Source: Antennarius striatus (taxonomy: Eukaryota > Chordata > Actinopteri > Lophiiformes > Antennariidae). From it: a DNA stretch of 64,000 bases. Position 1 is the first letter of the stretch, and the number at the start of each line of letters is the position of its first letter. The position numbers and the translations under genes are program-made. The notes under the pieces are model-generated. The model did no database searches. It saw only the letters and a program-made list of their open reading frames with translations, and was not told the DNA's origin. Of the stretch, positions 12,180 to 26,091 are shown piece after piece. The DNA is taken from positions 11,946,001 to 12,010,000 of the forward strand of contig NC_090796.1 of assembly GCF_040054535.1 (NCBI RefSeq), written 5' to 3'.

Positions 12180-15069
12180 GAGTAAGGACAAAAAGATGTG
12201 GACCAAGAACAGTAATACAATATGTGATAATTTACAATTAATGCTGTTCAATACTCTCCTCCTACAATGGATTTTTATACTATAATTTTTATACCACTCT
12301 ATTGTAAAGTAGTTAACATTGTTACGGCACTATAAATCATGTTATACAACTTCTTATAGTAGTAAATTGCTTTTATACTACTACTGTACTGTATTATGCT
12401 ATTTTAATATAAAAATCATCATGAAACATCATCTATTAGGCCTTTTCGCAATTACTCAAGTAGACATGCAACAAATCAAAGAAACGGCTATGTGCATAGG
12501 AATTTTTTTGTTTTTATTGTGTTTCAAATCCAGGTCAACAGCATACAACTTTCAGGGTCCTCTATCAGCTCAGTGGAAAGTGAGGACTGACTTTAACTCC
12601 AAGAACATGCTTGCTCAGCAAACGAAGTCTGGAGCAATACAAAAGGAAAAGGTCACTGCCGTCCATTAGAATGACATCAGATAAATCTATTTTGAGAATT
12701 CACACAAGTGGCAAGAATGATATCACCAGGCAAAGGAAAACGCAAGAATTTACACTTTCAAATTCTTCTAAATCTAAAATATACTTATTGTCACTTCATC
12801 AACTGAATTCCTCAAACTCTTACAAAGAAGTGCAAGTCTCATTAATATCAAATCTGCTGCCCACGGCTCGCCCTTGTAACCGAAGAGGCTAAACTGGAAC
12901 AGGAACACCCCCAAACTCAACAAGATTTGATGATTCACTCTGGTTTTCCTGCCAGATGGAATATCCTGTTTGCAAAAAAAAAATCAATTTTGTGTGAAAT
13001 TGTATGTTTAGTGAATGAACTAAACATATGTGGTGATGAAAGGTTTGAGAACTTTATCACCAGTCGGCAGCAAATCATATCAAAGATGTGGCTGGAAACA
13101 GATTCTGCTGTCAAAAACATCATAATTCATAATTAATATACCAAAGATCCAAAAATGATCCACTAGTTATCTTCTCTTGAATACATATACTTAAAAAAAA
13201 AAAAAAACTGTCGTAGCCACTTTTTTGAGCTTTACATAATAAATAAAATGGCAAATTATGTCAAGCAACACAATTTCTTACAAATATGTTTGTAACAACT
13301 GTTAATTTTTGTGTTAGATTCAAAATTACGTCACTTTTTCTTGCTATATAGATAAAGCCTCATTTATTTTTCAACATTTGTAGACATTTCTTTTTGAAAT
13401 CCAGGTAATGGTGCAGAAAACTAAACATGGACTAAATGGTTTGATTTAATTAAATGGATGCATATTATGAGTACTGTATTTTCGGTAGTGTGGCTCAACA
13501 AAACATTTTGTGCCATGGAAAAAATCGTGTGAACACCACTGAACCTAAGTTATCTTAAGTTGTTGTCTCAAAAGTAACATCTTGACAAAAACTGTCTGTT
13601 TTAACCAATAAGCCAACTACTGAGTGTAAATTTCAAGGGAATTGTTCAATGTAATTACTGAAAAAAGTTCCTTAGTATCACAAATTCCAAAACAATTCCA
13701 AGCTATTTGCAAGTCTCAATACAATTAGAGGTAAGTTAAAGAATGTTTGCCTTTGTAATGCTATTGAGACAGAATTAATTGGCTGTACTGGTAACTGTAG
13801 CTCTAGAATGGAGAAAATGTTGAGCTGAACATCATCCTTGTCTCCTACTTGAAGGAGCTCAGAGCCTTTGTGTAAAAGCACAGAGAATAAATATGTGTAA
13901 ACCCCAAAACAGACCATTCTAATTTCAAGGTTTTCTTAATTGCAGACGACATCCAGCACAGAGATCAGATGACACTTGCTAAACTGTGACCCCTGCAAAA
14001 GTCTTTGATGAACACGCAGAAGGGGCCCCATCGGTGAAGGAACACGGTTAAAGTGGACTGATGCCAGCAAGAAAAGAACCCAAAGTATGGCATGAGAGTG
14101 GCAAGCACCAGTTGTTTCTAGAACCACCTTGTGGGTAATACAGTGCAAGTCAGTAACAATGATGAGACTGACAGATGGCGTCTTGGGGAGTTTTGTCCAA
14201 AACAGTACATACAGCTGATAAAATAAGCTACATATTTTGCCAGCAAACCATCAAATCCAAATGTTGCACACACAACACTTCAGATAAAATGGCTTTAGGA
14301 ACCACTTCCAGTTGGTTGGACATCAGTCCGAAAGTTAGAAAACAGCACGACTGACTTCTGCAATTAGTTGAGGATGAGAGGATTTTTCTGTGTATGCTTT
14401 TTAAAGTCTGGGACTTATTAAGTACAGTAATTTAATACTGAGAAATATAAACTCTCTACTTAACCAGACATACTCTGGCACTCTAAAGAGTTTTAAGGTC
14501 TGAGCTTTGACCTATGATTGTACTATAAGGGGCTTGTCAAAAGACCTATAAACACCTGAATGAGTAGAATCCATGCTGAAGATTCAAAGTTTTAAGGTAT
14601 CGCTACAATCAGATAAAAAAAAAGCTCAATTAAATAACAGTATCATTCCTCAAATGTATTTATACACAAAAACTTTTTTCCAGAAGACATAGAGAGAGTG
14701 AGATGGGCACAGATATGAGAGTCTTTGCTGTTGTCCTGAGTCACAGCAGGGTTTCATTTGACGGGTGATCATTCAGGTGAGCTGTTGGTTGAAAAGTGCT
14801 TTACCTCAGTGAATCCTAATGCTCACAGGAGTCATGGCGAGGAGGGAGAAGGAAAAAGAAAGTCTGGTTTTACTTTCACTCATTGAATTTAATGTAAACG
14901 AGTGCATCCCTTTCACGCATCACAGCAGCTTGGTGAGATGGGAAGAACAAAAGAAAAACAAAAAAGGGCATCCAAATTCTTGCAGCTGGTCCTGGTGATA
15001 GAGATGTCATTGGTAAGTTAAGAGGAGGACAAGGCGGGAGAAGATCAGGGTGGAGGACGTTGGTGGGAT
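12180..15069. other. Intergenic / nploc4 3' flank, no gene seen
   Basis: No exon-like open frame with splice context or recognisable protein was found. The part next to 15070 should contain the nploc4 3' UTR on the minus strand, but no polyadenylation signal could be assigned with confidence. Short open frames here are AT-driven. Confidence 0.5.
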
Positions 15070-18000
15070 TTAACTGCGGGGCAGGCTGCACATTTCACAG
15101 TGATCTGTGCCAGCTTGGTTCATGAAGGTGCAATGGAGGCAGGACCACATGACCGAGGAGGAGGCAGGAACTGAGGGACCGCCCATCGCGCCGTAACTCA
15201 TAGAGCTGGAGGGCTGCCCTCCAACTGTACCTAGAAGGACAAGGGAGGGATATTCAGACATTAATACATTTTCATAAATACTTAATCCAGTTATTCATTT
15301 TAAAATCAATTATTTTTTTATTTATTATCAATACATTTTGAAAATAAAAACTCAAAAGTTTACTGTAATCTGTGGAATCATGGACAATTTGATTAAAAAC
15401 ATTAATTAAACATTCAAATAAATATCAATCTCACACCACTGCTTGATGATTTTCAAAAAAAGATTTAATTTTTGGGGGGATTATCAACTAATGATATCAA
15501 CCTTCATATACAAGCTTAACAGAGCAGAAAGCTAAGAAATGAAGCATGATGTTTCCCTTAGTGATCGGCAGTGACTTACTACACAGCTGCTCAATAGTGG
15601 CCCACTGCTCGGATTTCATCCAGGTCTGTGCCAAATCCTCGTTACGAGTCCTGACTGCATCTAGCAACAAGTCTATGCTGTCCTGTGGAAACAAGCACAG
15701 CCTGTAATCCATGAAGTCGCTAACACAGATTCAGCAAAACGGTAGCTTGCGATGATTAGACTTAGCAATGATTAGACTTTTTGTTTTTGAACATTATGGG
15801 TCAAAGGTCAACTTGAAATCCTATCAACATGACGACAGGTCTTAAATTAAAACATCTTCACACCAGTAACCACTTCCAGACTGCAAAAGAATGATCATTA
15901 ACCACCAAAAGGAAAATTATAAAAAGGAAGAGGCCTTACTCTCAGAGGCATTACTTCATTGGTGACAAGGAAGAGAAGGAGATGGAAGTCTGAAACAATG
16001 TCAAGGAATGCCGTGGAGTTGCACTGGGACAGGTATGTTGCTAAACTATGGAAATTCTGCAGACAAAAAAAACAAACAGAAAACACGATGCATGACTTCC
16101 TCTGACCTCTGGGGTTTATAGAATCCAAAGGTTGCCCTAACTCTCTCAGGCACCAAGGATAGTGAACTGAAGAATGTCTGTCTCGAGAAAATGCACACTA
16201 CACTCTCATCATGTGCATGCTTTAGTGATGTAGTTATTGCCCTTTCAACATATATGAAGATCATTTTCATCCCAGGGATAGAAACAAATTTAAGATGTGT
16301 TAAAACAAGCAAAGCTTCCATTAAATTGTAAATCAGTTAACAATCCAGCCAAGAGTGATGTCACTGTGGCTGAAAAATTCCATTTCTACACATCTCACCT
16401 AACTACAAAACACAACACAATTGTAATACAACACTTGTACTGGAATATTTAACAGAAGATCATATTATATTTTATCTGGAATTGACTTGCTTGTATTTCT
16501 CCCGGAATATCACGGTTCTCAATGGGGAAGCGTTGTGTGGAGGAGAACGTGTACTGGGGGTCCTTTGGAAAAGTGGTAGTTATCTGTCAATGAAATGAAA
16601 CCAGCACCAGAAGATTATAAATAAAAGCTACAAGGAAGGCATTGAATTATTAAGAACAGATGTTCAATAAAGAATAATATATGAACAATAAAAGTATATT
16701 TTTCTCACATCTATGATAAGGTACTCCACAGGGAGAGGCCGGGCTAGAAATGTGACATCATTTCCAAATTTGTCTTTGTCCTTTTGGATGGGTGGATGAA
16801 AAAAAATAACAACATTAACATCTGGATGAATGGAGACAAAATAACTGGACTAAAAGCAAAGCATCACAATATCAACGGTTTGAACTTTTTAGTGCTATTC
16901 ATTTGTCAAACAGAAAACCATACACTATTACAGTAGTACCGTGAGATACAAATTTAATTGGTTCCGTGACTGACGTCATACGTCAAACAACTCATAACTC
17001 AAACAAATTTTCCCCATTTAAAATAACAAATCATTTTCATCCATTCCAGCCTAGTAAAAAAGCCCCAAACACCTATAAATTGTAAAAAGCAAACAAACAA
17101 ATCAAAACGTATTTTTATCAAACAACAGACGTGCATACTTTACCTGTGTATGATAAATTATATATAAGTTACACAAACAACAATAAATATAACAACACAC
17201 AAAAGCAACATCTTGACTCCACAAACGAAAACAAGATGCGGGCTCAACTGATGCTGCATCTATCCGCCAACTACCAGGGGTGTCCCAAAGCATGGTTCTA
17301 TCTCGGATTTCTACTTGTATGTTGAACAAAAATATGGCGAGAGCAACTGCTCATATCTTTAAACACTTGAAAGTCGAGTAGCTCATATCTTAAGGTAATA
17401 CTGTATACATTATATATGGATAGCTTTATGTTTAATAGTACCGATAAGTTGTCATGTCAAGTGTAAGATCTTACCTTGTAGAACACATCTGGTACGTACT
17501 GCTCAGGGCTCGACTCTTTGGCAAAGCCCAGCTCAGGAGCATCTTTGCAGGGTAGTAGGCACTCATCTCTCACCAAAGCCATGCACTGATTGGACACCTG
17601 GTATCCGTCAAAGTGCACCTGATTATCTGGACCACCTGCAAAAGCATATTAAGAAAAGACAAAATGCTTTATTGTTCGTTGAAGAAAAGTATTTTAAAAA
17701 AACAACAACAAAAAACAAAAACTGCCCCTGTTTCACACTTAATTATATCTTACAAAGAAATTATGGACTTTGGGAGAAGAAATTAAACAGGGGTCTTTCA
17801 GAAGGTGGCTTACCCACCTTTCTGATGATTAAAAATAACTGATCATTTTAGCTGAGTAACATGACTTTGTTTTACCTGTTTTGGTTTAGATAAACATACT
17901 ATCTATGTGAATAGAATAATGAAGAAATTATATTCCAACTCTCACTTTAGCATTAGAGCAAACACACATATACCTGTTGCAAGCACAGTTACAAATTTTG

Positions 18001-21000
18001 AGCCAAAATGACCATCTCGAGAGAGTCTGCAAGGGTTTGAGTGCAGATTCTGGAAGTACCCTGCTGTGATGCACTCCTCAGCACTCAGGTAGTAAGAATC
18101 CTAATAAACCGGAAATCATGAGGACAATCATGAGAATGTTTCATGAAAGCAGCTAACTAGTCCAATGAGCAGGTAGTGTTTGAGTTAACTAAAGCCTCAC
18201 CTGATTTCTCGTGTACCTTACAGTACCTATTCTGGTATCCTCAGAGATCAGATCAGTGAAGATCCAACCCACCTGAAAAATATTAAGGATAACACAGATC
18301 AAATAGGAATAGCTGAGACAATTGATAGAGATATGGCTAGTGTGCAGAAAGTAATTGCTGTCTCATTCAACGAAAAGCCCAGAAAGATAATTAGAAATTT
18401 GGCAGTAGCAGCAAGTAGACTTTGTACTAAAAAAACAAGTTTTAGAACTTTAACCTTGTATTAGCCCTGTAGACATACCATTGTTCACATTATTTAGTGA
18501 GACAACACTGAAAAAAACACTTTGTGTAAAAGCAATTGGGCGACACATGATGGCCAACCTTGCAGAGACCCAGTTTGGCAGCAATCTCATCCACAGCCAC
18601 AGCTTTAGGATCATCCACCAGTTCCAGGCAGTTCTGAGTGGCATTCTAAAACAGAGTTACATGATACCAAGGAGTTACTACAAGGCTAAGAAATTCAGCA
18701 TACTGTGTATTGAGCATTACTAAACCTACTTCACCAATGAAATCAACAAGATGCTCTAATCAACTCAGCTCAGACGTGTAAGTCACCTGCGGGGGCTCGT
18801 AGATGGCGGCCACCTCAGCTCTGATGCCCAGAGGGATGTCTTTGTGCTCAGTGAACCGTCCATACAAGTATCCCATCCTCTGACTGCCTGTCTTCCTCCA
18901 GAAGTCCAGGAAGCGGTCAGCAATGGTGTGGTTCTCAAACATGATGTTGTCCACATGTCTGTATTTCTGGGGAAAAGAAGAAAAATGAAATTCAGTATTT
19001 AGTATTTCTCCTACCCAGAAATAGAAAAAAATGGTGAATTGGATACATGTTAGAAAAAAACATTTGTATAAAGGCTGATTCAAAGAAAACTTTGAAACTA
19101 AAAAAAAGAAATGCACTGCCTGGGCAGGTAATACTGCGCACACATTGGTTGTTTATTGTTGTGATCATCAATTCCACTTTCAAACACTAAGATTGCATAC
19201 CTGTCTGTTTAGTGTGATGGCACTGGGCTGGCACTTGGTGCAGATACCCTCTGGCCAGGGAGGGTGGCCCTCACAACCTGACTTGATCTTACAGCTGATG
19301 TTTTCCAAAGCAGCAAATTTACCTCTGCAGAAGGGAAAGGCAGTGTTAAAATTGAGAGGAACATGAGGATTTCCGATAAGTCATAAAAAACAACTTCTAA
19401 CTTGTCTGCTCCACCGGTCAGCTTGCGTAGGTATGCATGGAATGACATGTGTTTCACTGGTGGGTCGAGGTGATTCAGGTAGTCTTCATCAAAAGGCTGA
19501 TGAAAATAAAAGGCGGCAGAGTTTAAATGAGTACAGTAGAATGCATTTCTGCATTTTTTTTAGTATATAATGGTACTGCAACAATTATGGATTTTAAAGT
19601 CAAAAATACAGTATAAACAATGAATTAGCTTACCTCTAAAGGTACGCAGTGCACACATTTTCCAAGGGCACCATGGCGACATCTGTAACAAGACAAGAAC
19701 TGAATGAATCTTGTCTGACATTTGTTTCTAATTTGGGCGTTCACAGTAGGTCTTTTTCTTACAGTTGTGGGTCTTTATTTCTGTAGATTTTGCCATCTTG
19801 TTTGGCCAAATACTGATCAATCTCATCCTCCTGGACCTGAGGAGCTGAAAAGGACCGAGGGATCACGGAGGATGAAGAAAAAGATGAGGAAGATGAAACG
19901 TATGGTAGTGATGAAGATGAGTGGGGGGTCGCAGTGTCCATCACCTCCCCAGAAGATGTTGAAGATCCTGAGGGGAACAGAAACAGCATGTCGCCATGCC
20001 TTGGAAGGAGAAAAGGACAACATAATTGCACACTTGAAATAAAACATTTAGTTAATTTCTTAAAAATTTGGAAGATGCGTGTCACCTAAGAGAATCACTG
20101 ACCTCTATTTATGGGATTGTTTGAAAAATCTAGACTTTATGAATCAATGTTGTTTTTTATTACTTACTTGATCTTAAGCAGGCTGAGAGATTTGTTCTGG
20201 GAAAGGATCTCTCCGGTCTTATTGCGGTTCAGGTATATAGAAAACCCATTACAATTGAACCCAAATTCTTTCGCTACCTGAGAGAAAAAAAGTACAGTAT
20301 GCTGATATGATGGATGACTATCCCACATGAGAATACAAAATGTAAAAATGCACTTTGTGAAATTGCTTAAGACAGAATCCAGGAGGAAACTATAGTAGAA
20401 AAAAAATTGCATGAGAGAATCAGCTTGCAGAAACAGCTTGCAAAATTATCAGAGAGTCAATACTCTGAGCTGACTGGCCAGCAGAGTATTTCATGACACT
20501 TTAATCGCTATATCACACATCAGGCAGAAAGTCACCCAAATGCTGGGTATTCAGCTTTAATTCATTTTTTAACTAAACAACCACAAGCTAATTTTTAGCA
20601 TTACAACCTGCAGGGTTACCACTGTGTCTGCCTTGTCTGCCTCACTCTCCTGGTTCTTAATACACCCATCGCTGTCAGCACAATGGCATGGAATAAAAAC
20701 CACGTGTGACAAACATGCTGTTGTAGCACATACATTTTTAATGTGGGGCTGGTGCAATGCTCTGCTGCGAGTGGTATGCTAGAACATGGCTCATTTAAAT
20801 TCAAAATCTGGATCAATAGTTAATGGACTTCTTCTGAATGTAATAACAATTCTAACTGGTAAGGAACTGAGATGATCAGTGAGCCAGGAAATGCATCCAC
20901 TTCAAGTAGTTCAACCAGCCTCAAAACAAGAAAAGAGTGGCACAAGCAGAGGCAAGTGTACTTCCTTAAAACAATGTGGTATACATTTTTGCATTACTGT

Positions 21001-21868
21001 TGAGCCAGTACCCTTTAAATTTGCACCCTTGCATGAAAAATTTGCTAAATATATACCGTTATGTTTAAACAAGGTACCTTTTTAAGAAAAGTAGCTGCTG
21101 TCTCTCTCTTTGTAGACGGAATTTTCCTCATCCCATCTGGGGATTGTACCCTGATGATCTAAAAAGAAAACATTGAACATAAACATCATTTCGTTTCCCA
21201 CCTCCCTTCAAACAACTGAGAAAGATCGATTGTAAGGTTTTGGGGGGGGGGGTCTGATCAATACAGTCAGATATGATCTTTAGACAGTACATCTCCCACT
21301 GTTATCCTCTTATTTACAGTGTTGTCAATGTCTTTACAACAGTGACAGTGCAGAAATTAACTATCGTTAACGTTGCTGTTAGTACAGGAGACTGCACTTT
21401 TCAACAAGACATTTTAACATTAGGATGTTAAATATGAATCAAACAACGTTCAATAAAGCGAACCTTGTGGGGCTTATTCATGGTCAACACTTTTGAACGT
21501 TTTATCTATTTAATCGCCAACATATTAGCTGCCACGATGTTCACGCAGCACACTACAGTTAATTGTACCCGTCCAGATGAAACACGCTAAATCAACCACT
21601 ATCCTCCCGAAAATTTTAACGGTTATATACCTTTCCCATCGGCCTTTAATCTGAATGCCATCTGCTAGCTAAAGAGCTAAGATTAGCCAGTAAGCTAACC
21701 AGGCCCAAATCACCTAACTAATGAAAGCGAACTAACCTTAGCTACCAAGCTAATTCTGCTGCCTCATCACTCTAGACTTCGGCTAACAGGCTAGCTAGCA
21801 TTAGCCGAGTTGATCCCTCACTGGTGCTAAATAACAACCAATGTTATACTTACAATATTATCTGCCAT
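15070..21868 (-). CDS. nploc4: NPL4 homolog, p97/VCP ubiquitin-recognition cofactor, complete
   Basis: Partner of UFD1 on p97/VCP; binds ubiquitinated clients for unfolding in ERAD and related pathways. Coding exons (5' to 3'): 21854-21868, 21078-21158, 20168-20277, 19763-19999, 19634-19682, 19402-19496, 19201-19324, 18787-18966, 18559-18645, 18201-18272, 17974-18100, 17475-17635, 16709-16780, 16491-16583, 15940-16056, 15580-15682, 15070-15230. Together 1,884 nt, 627 aa (human about 608). Visible in order: N-terminal ubiquitin-like domain ([15 protein letters not shown]), a Ser-rich linker longer than the mammalian one, the zinc-binding segment ([21 protein letters not shown]), the MPN-like core ([22 protein letters not shown]), and a C-terminal NZF finger ([20 protein letters not shown]). 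The 15-nt first coding exon encodes MADNI. Intron 14 begins with GC, and the donor after 18559 (GTTGGC) is weak. Confidence 0.96.
16931..17403. mobile_element. Non-autonomous MITE in an nploc4 intron, TA-flanked
   Basis: The left end (16931) reads CAGTAGTACCGTGAGATAC. The right end, reverse-complemented, reads CAGTATTACCTTAAGATAT, giving imperfect terminal inverted repeats of about 20 bp. Both ends are flanked by TA (16929-16930 and 17404-17405), as in Tc1/mariner-type insertions. The 473-bp interior has no coding potential. It lies wholly between the exons at 16709-16780 and 17475-17635. Confidence 0.7.
21645..21815. repeat. GCTA/TAGC-rich cluster in nploc4 intron 1 next to the first exon
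   Basis: About a dozen GCTA or TAGC tetramers (AGCTAAC, TTAGCC, GCTAGCTAGCATTAGC) are packed into about 165 bp. This begins about 40 bp downstream of the first coding exon on the minus strand. No regular period, so not a tandem repeat. A smaller cluster sits at the oxld1 5' end. Confidence 0.6.
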
Positions 21869-21999
21869 GTTGCTCGGGCGAGCGCTCGCAATTTATATCA
21901 CTGTGTAAGTAACCAGGCACTCCAACAACAAATTTCACGTTACGCTGCTCTGTGTCAACGAAACTCCATAACACAACTCATACAACGGGTGTTGCACGA

Positions 22000-24233
22000 G
22001 TAAATGACCGACGGTTTCCCACTGGTCCGACGCTGAAGCAGTCACAACCGAAACATTTTTTTAGAAGAAAAATATCGTTCCACTTTTCAGTTGCCTGTAG
22101 CAACCATAACATCGGGGGAAAAAACAAGTATAAATCTTTTCTGTAAAATACAGGTCAAACGTTTGAATTGCTTTGTAATTTAAAAATAATTTTTTAAATA
22201 CTTAATTTATTTAATTTATATTAAATTAAGCCGGAGTTGTACATTTTTGTATGTACACATACAAATGGAATGATCAAAAATCAAGGATTACAAACCAAGG
22301 AGGCACACAAATTGTTACTCATATTGTTTGCTGTAATGTATTGAACTAGAATTTCAGCAGCTAACAACCTCAATACACAGTGAGATGTATAGTTTCCACA
22401 GATTATGCAGTTAATGTTATAATATGTTGACAATTTCATGACTTATTTGTAACCACAACGTAATTACACGTATGTAATATGATATAATATAATATAATAT
22501 ATATGATATGATATGATATGATATGATATGATATGATATGATATGATATGATATGATATGATATGATATTATATTATATTATATTATATTATATTATATT
22601 ATATTATATTATATTATATTATATTATGATAAAAGCAAAGTATTTAAGTTGTTTATTTGGAAGGTTATATTAATTTTACTCCACCCTGTTTTTAATTACT
22701 GTAAATGTTTTAATGAACCTTATTCAATCAAATACAATCAAATAATCAAAAGCAGAAAGTTGTTCATATAAATATGAGCTATATAAACTAATGATGCAGG
22801 GTTTACATTACAAACCCTACATATGAGTCCATTTAACTGTCTGAAATGCTTAATTAAAATGTATTCAATATAATGTGACTGATCAATATCAAGCTACTGA
22901 CCTAGGAACGGTTTTGATGAGAATAAACAAATCCCCATTTCTATTTTCCTCTTTTTATGTTTTTTTTTTCTCATCTTGTATATAGGTCAATGCTCCATTA
23001 GATATCTCTCCAGATCGGAGCACTTATCGAAAAATATGTCTTACTCATCCTTCTGTCATCCCTCACTACAACAGCATAACCAATGTCACCATTATTTGAA
23101 GAAAGACTGACCAGAGAAAAATGATCAACGTCCTCATTTATATCTTGTTACTTTGAGTACTGCTTTTGAAAAATGAAATCATGAATCATAAAATTACAAA
23201 ATTACAAGTTCTGGGAGCAATATTTAACTGGAATGATGGTTCATTGATAATTAAAAGGACAATTGTGAAGAAACAACAGTAAAATCAAAAACAAATTACT
23301 CTGAAAAATAGATGACAGAAATGAGGAAAAATTAAAAACGTACCTACAAGATAACAATAAAAGAGAACAAAAATGTTGTCCTTCGACATACAAATATAAA
23401 CACGCAGGTTGTGTGATAGTAAGAGAAATAAACATACAAACATCAAATACATACAGAGTGTTATCATACATTTCCCATATATGTCACTAAAGTTAATAGA
23501 CACTAATGTTAACATGTAGCTCTGCCAAAATGACTTGCCATAAAAGAATTCTGGTTTCCTGGAGATAAACTATCTGGTTGTTGGCTGTAAAGACTTCCAC
23601 ATACTGTATTATGACTGGAAAGAATTTGGGTGCACTTAAAAGTTGATCAGAGGGAGAAGAGGGATATCTGAAGATGATTGATCAGCATTATCCCATGGAA
23701 AGGCAATGCTCAGAAATGGCAAGCTGGTGTCCATTCTACAGAATTTAGGTTTTGTATTTCATGTTCGGCATTGATGGACAAGCCTCTGAGATGACAAGAG
23801 TTGCACCGAAGCACAGAAAGTGGGAACCCAGACACTTCATGGGTTTGTCACTTAAACTCAATTTGAGGCTTCCTTGCTTGTTTAAGTTTAAGGTTTTCTC
23901 TGTGAGATGAATAGAAAGAAGAAGAAAGAAAAGAAGAGATGATGTTTAAGAGTGACTAAGCTGTGCTAAAGATTTGAGAATTAAATTAAAACTTCAGAAG
24001 TTCAGAGTTCAGAAGAATCTTAGCAGAAGAATCCATTGAGAGATAATAGAAAGGTATTTTTTATAGATTATTTTTCTCTTTTTCCATTTTTTTTGTGTTT
24101 GTTACAATATCATTATTGTAGTTCATTGGAATAGTTCAGTTGGGAGCTAGGAGATGGGGCCTGAGGCAGATGGTTTGAAGTGCATGGTCACGGTCTGTAA
24201 TCTTCAGAGGTTTGTTGTGAGCTACAGGAAAGC
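22000..24233. other. Intergenic between nploc4 and pde6g, no gene seen
   Basis: This is the nploc4 5' flank followed by AT-rich DNA, the pentanucleotide array at 22480-22627, and the presumed pde6g 3' UTR near 24.2 kb. No exon was recognised. In mammals TSPAN10 lies between NPLOC4 and PDE6G; no tetraspanin motif (CCG, EGCC) was noticed in the frames supplied here. Confidence 0.45.
22480..22627 (+). repeat. Pentanucleotide array switching from (ATATG)n to (ATATT)n
   Basis: After a short (ATATA/TAATA) run, about 13 copies of ATATG occupy 22501-22566. They change abruptly to about 12 copies of ATATT up to 22627. The two blocks differ by a single base per unit and stay in phase. Confidence 0.9.
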
Positions 24234-24662
24234 TCAGATGATGCCATATTGGGCCAGCTCATGGAGCTCCAAGTGATTGAAGGCCTCCCATGGGCAAATG
24301 ACAGTGATGTCTGAAACAGAAAACAGACAAGGTGTTATCACATCTATTGATCAGAGAAACAGATATACTGTCAACTACTTTTAAAACTTGAACTGAGCTC
24401 ACCTGTGCCTAAGCCCTCCATTCCAGGGATATCATCACCGAAGCTGCAAAGAAATAGAAATTAAAAACTGTGACTTTTCATTATTTCCGAACAATAAAAA
24501 CAAATAATTCAAGACATACCCTTGGACTCCTTTCTTTGGAGGCTTGCTCTTGAACTGACGAGTCTGCCTCTGTTTGAACTTAGGTGGACCCTTACGTGGG
24601 GTGGCGGGGCCTCCGCTGACACGGGTGGCCGACTTGATCTCAGCTTTAGGCTCAAGATTCAT
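24234..24662 (-). CDS. pde6g: Rod cGMP phosphodiesterase 6 inhibitory gamma subunit
   Basis: Small inhibitory subunit of rod photoreceptor PDE6; it blocks the catalytic sites and is displaced by transducin-GTP. Coding exons: 24520-24662 (ATG at 24662; exon extends to about 24680), 24403-24443, 24234-24310. Total 261 nt, 86 aa plus stop. Diagnostic blocks: [19 protein letters not shown] (polycationic, PDE6-alpha/beta and transducin binding), [13 protein letters not shown], and the C-terminus ending HELAQYGII that plugs the catalytic pocket. The start MNLEP favours the rod gene PDE6G over cone PDE6H. Donor and acceptor sites are canonical and phases match. Confidence 0.97.
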
Positions 24663-26091
24663 TTTGACCAGTTATGGTACCTGAATGCACGTTGTTGACT
24701 TTAGAGATACCTCGTCAATATTTTGTTTTTGTTGTGATATCTTCATTTAAGAAAAAAAGAAAGAAAAAGTTATATAATTAATGCAAAAGAAGACATCTCA
24801 AAAACATGGGATACTTTCACCTGTTTTATCATAACTATGACACTCTCTTTAACCATCACTTACATGTAATGGTTCATCTGCAACCTCTGTCACCTCTGAC
24901 TGACATCAGAGGTTTTAATCCTCTTATTTGTCTGACAAGCAACAGGGAGGATTTACATGTACGTATTTCCTTGTGATTTATAGTCTCGGATTCAATACGT
25001 TATTGCATGTCCTGTGAGGATGACCCAATTTTCCCATAATCCCTGGCTCTAATTAATGAGTACTACGTTGTTGTCTATTTCAAGCTGTCTATCCACAAGT
25101 AATCTTGTTAGAGCAAGGACAGCACAGCAGAAACGCTGAGCATGCACAGAGGGTCTCAGTGATCAATCCACTCAGTGTGTCCTGAAGAAATAACAGTCCT
25201 GGACAGACCTTTACCGCTAATATGATCACAATGGGTTTCATGGTAATGTGCTTGAATAATTCATCCAGTCACACGTCATTCAAAAGCCAAGTGTAAAATG
25301 GATGTATATTTAATATAGTTACACGTGTGTGGTATAGGTGTATTTCCATAGTGGCTGGTTTGTAATTGCTGGCAATCATGAATAACTAAATAAATAAACA
25401 ATATGAAAACATGTTGTGAGAGATTATTTATTGCAACTATTTTTGTAATCAGTTACCTATTTTCACACAATTAAAACCAAGTATATCGAAAGGCAAAATA
25501 TTAACTATACATCAATATTATAATTAAATTTAATGGGTTTTTTTAAAAACATTATTAGGATTAGAAAAGCATTTTCTTTTCCTGAATAGAAAAAAGCGAT
25601 GCCACAATCAAAACTCTGAGTTAAACAAATTGCTTTACATTCACCTACAAAGTTATTAACCACATTACACATTATCTTAATAGATTTTTGTCGAGGCACA
25701 AAGAGAAATTCCTGTAATATAATGATCAAGAAAAAAATTGGTATATTTTGTCATTATTATCAAGCCCCAGCTGTGCTGATCCAAAGGTCTAAGTAATGAA
25801 CACAAATATAACTAAAACTGTTCTGCAGTATTTATTCTTGAAGTCTTTTCCTCTTGTCTAATTTGTTTTTGAATTTTAATTTTTGTATATCATATGTCAA
25901 CTGAAATATTGATCACTTAATGTTTGACATAATGAAAGAAAAAATTGTTTGAGCTGCGCTCGCGATGGTCATACACTTTATATCCACTACTGATAATATA
26001 CATTGACCTTGAGTGACTCCAGAGTAGAATTCTAATATACACAACTCTTTGTAGTATCTGTATATGAAGCTGTGTTTGTGGATCTACTCAC

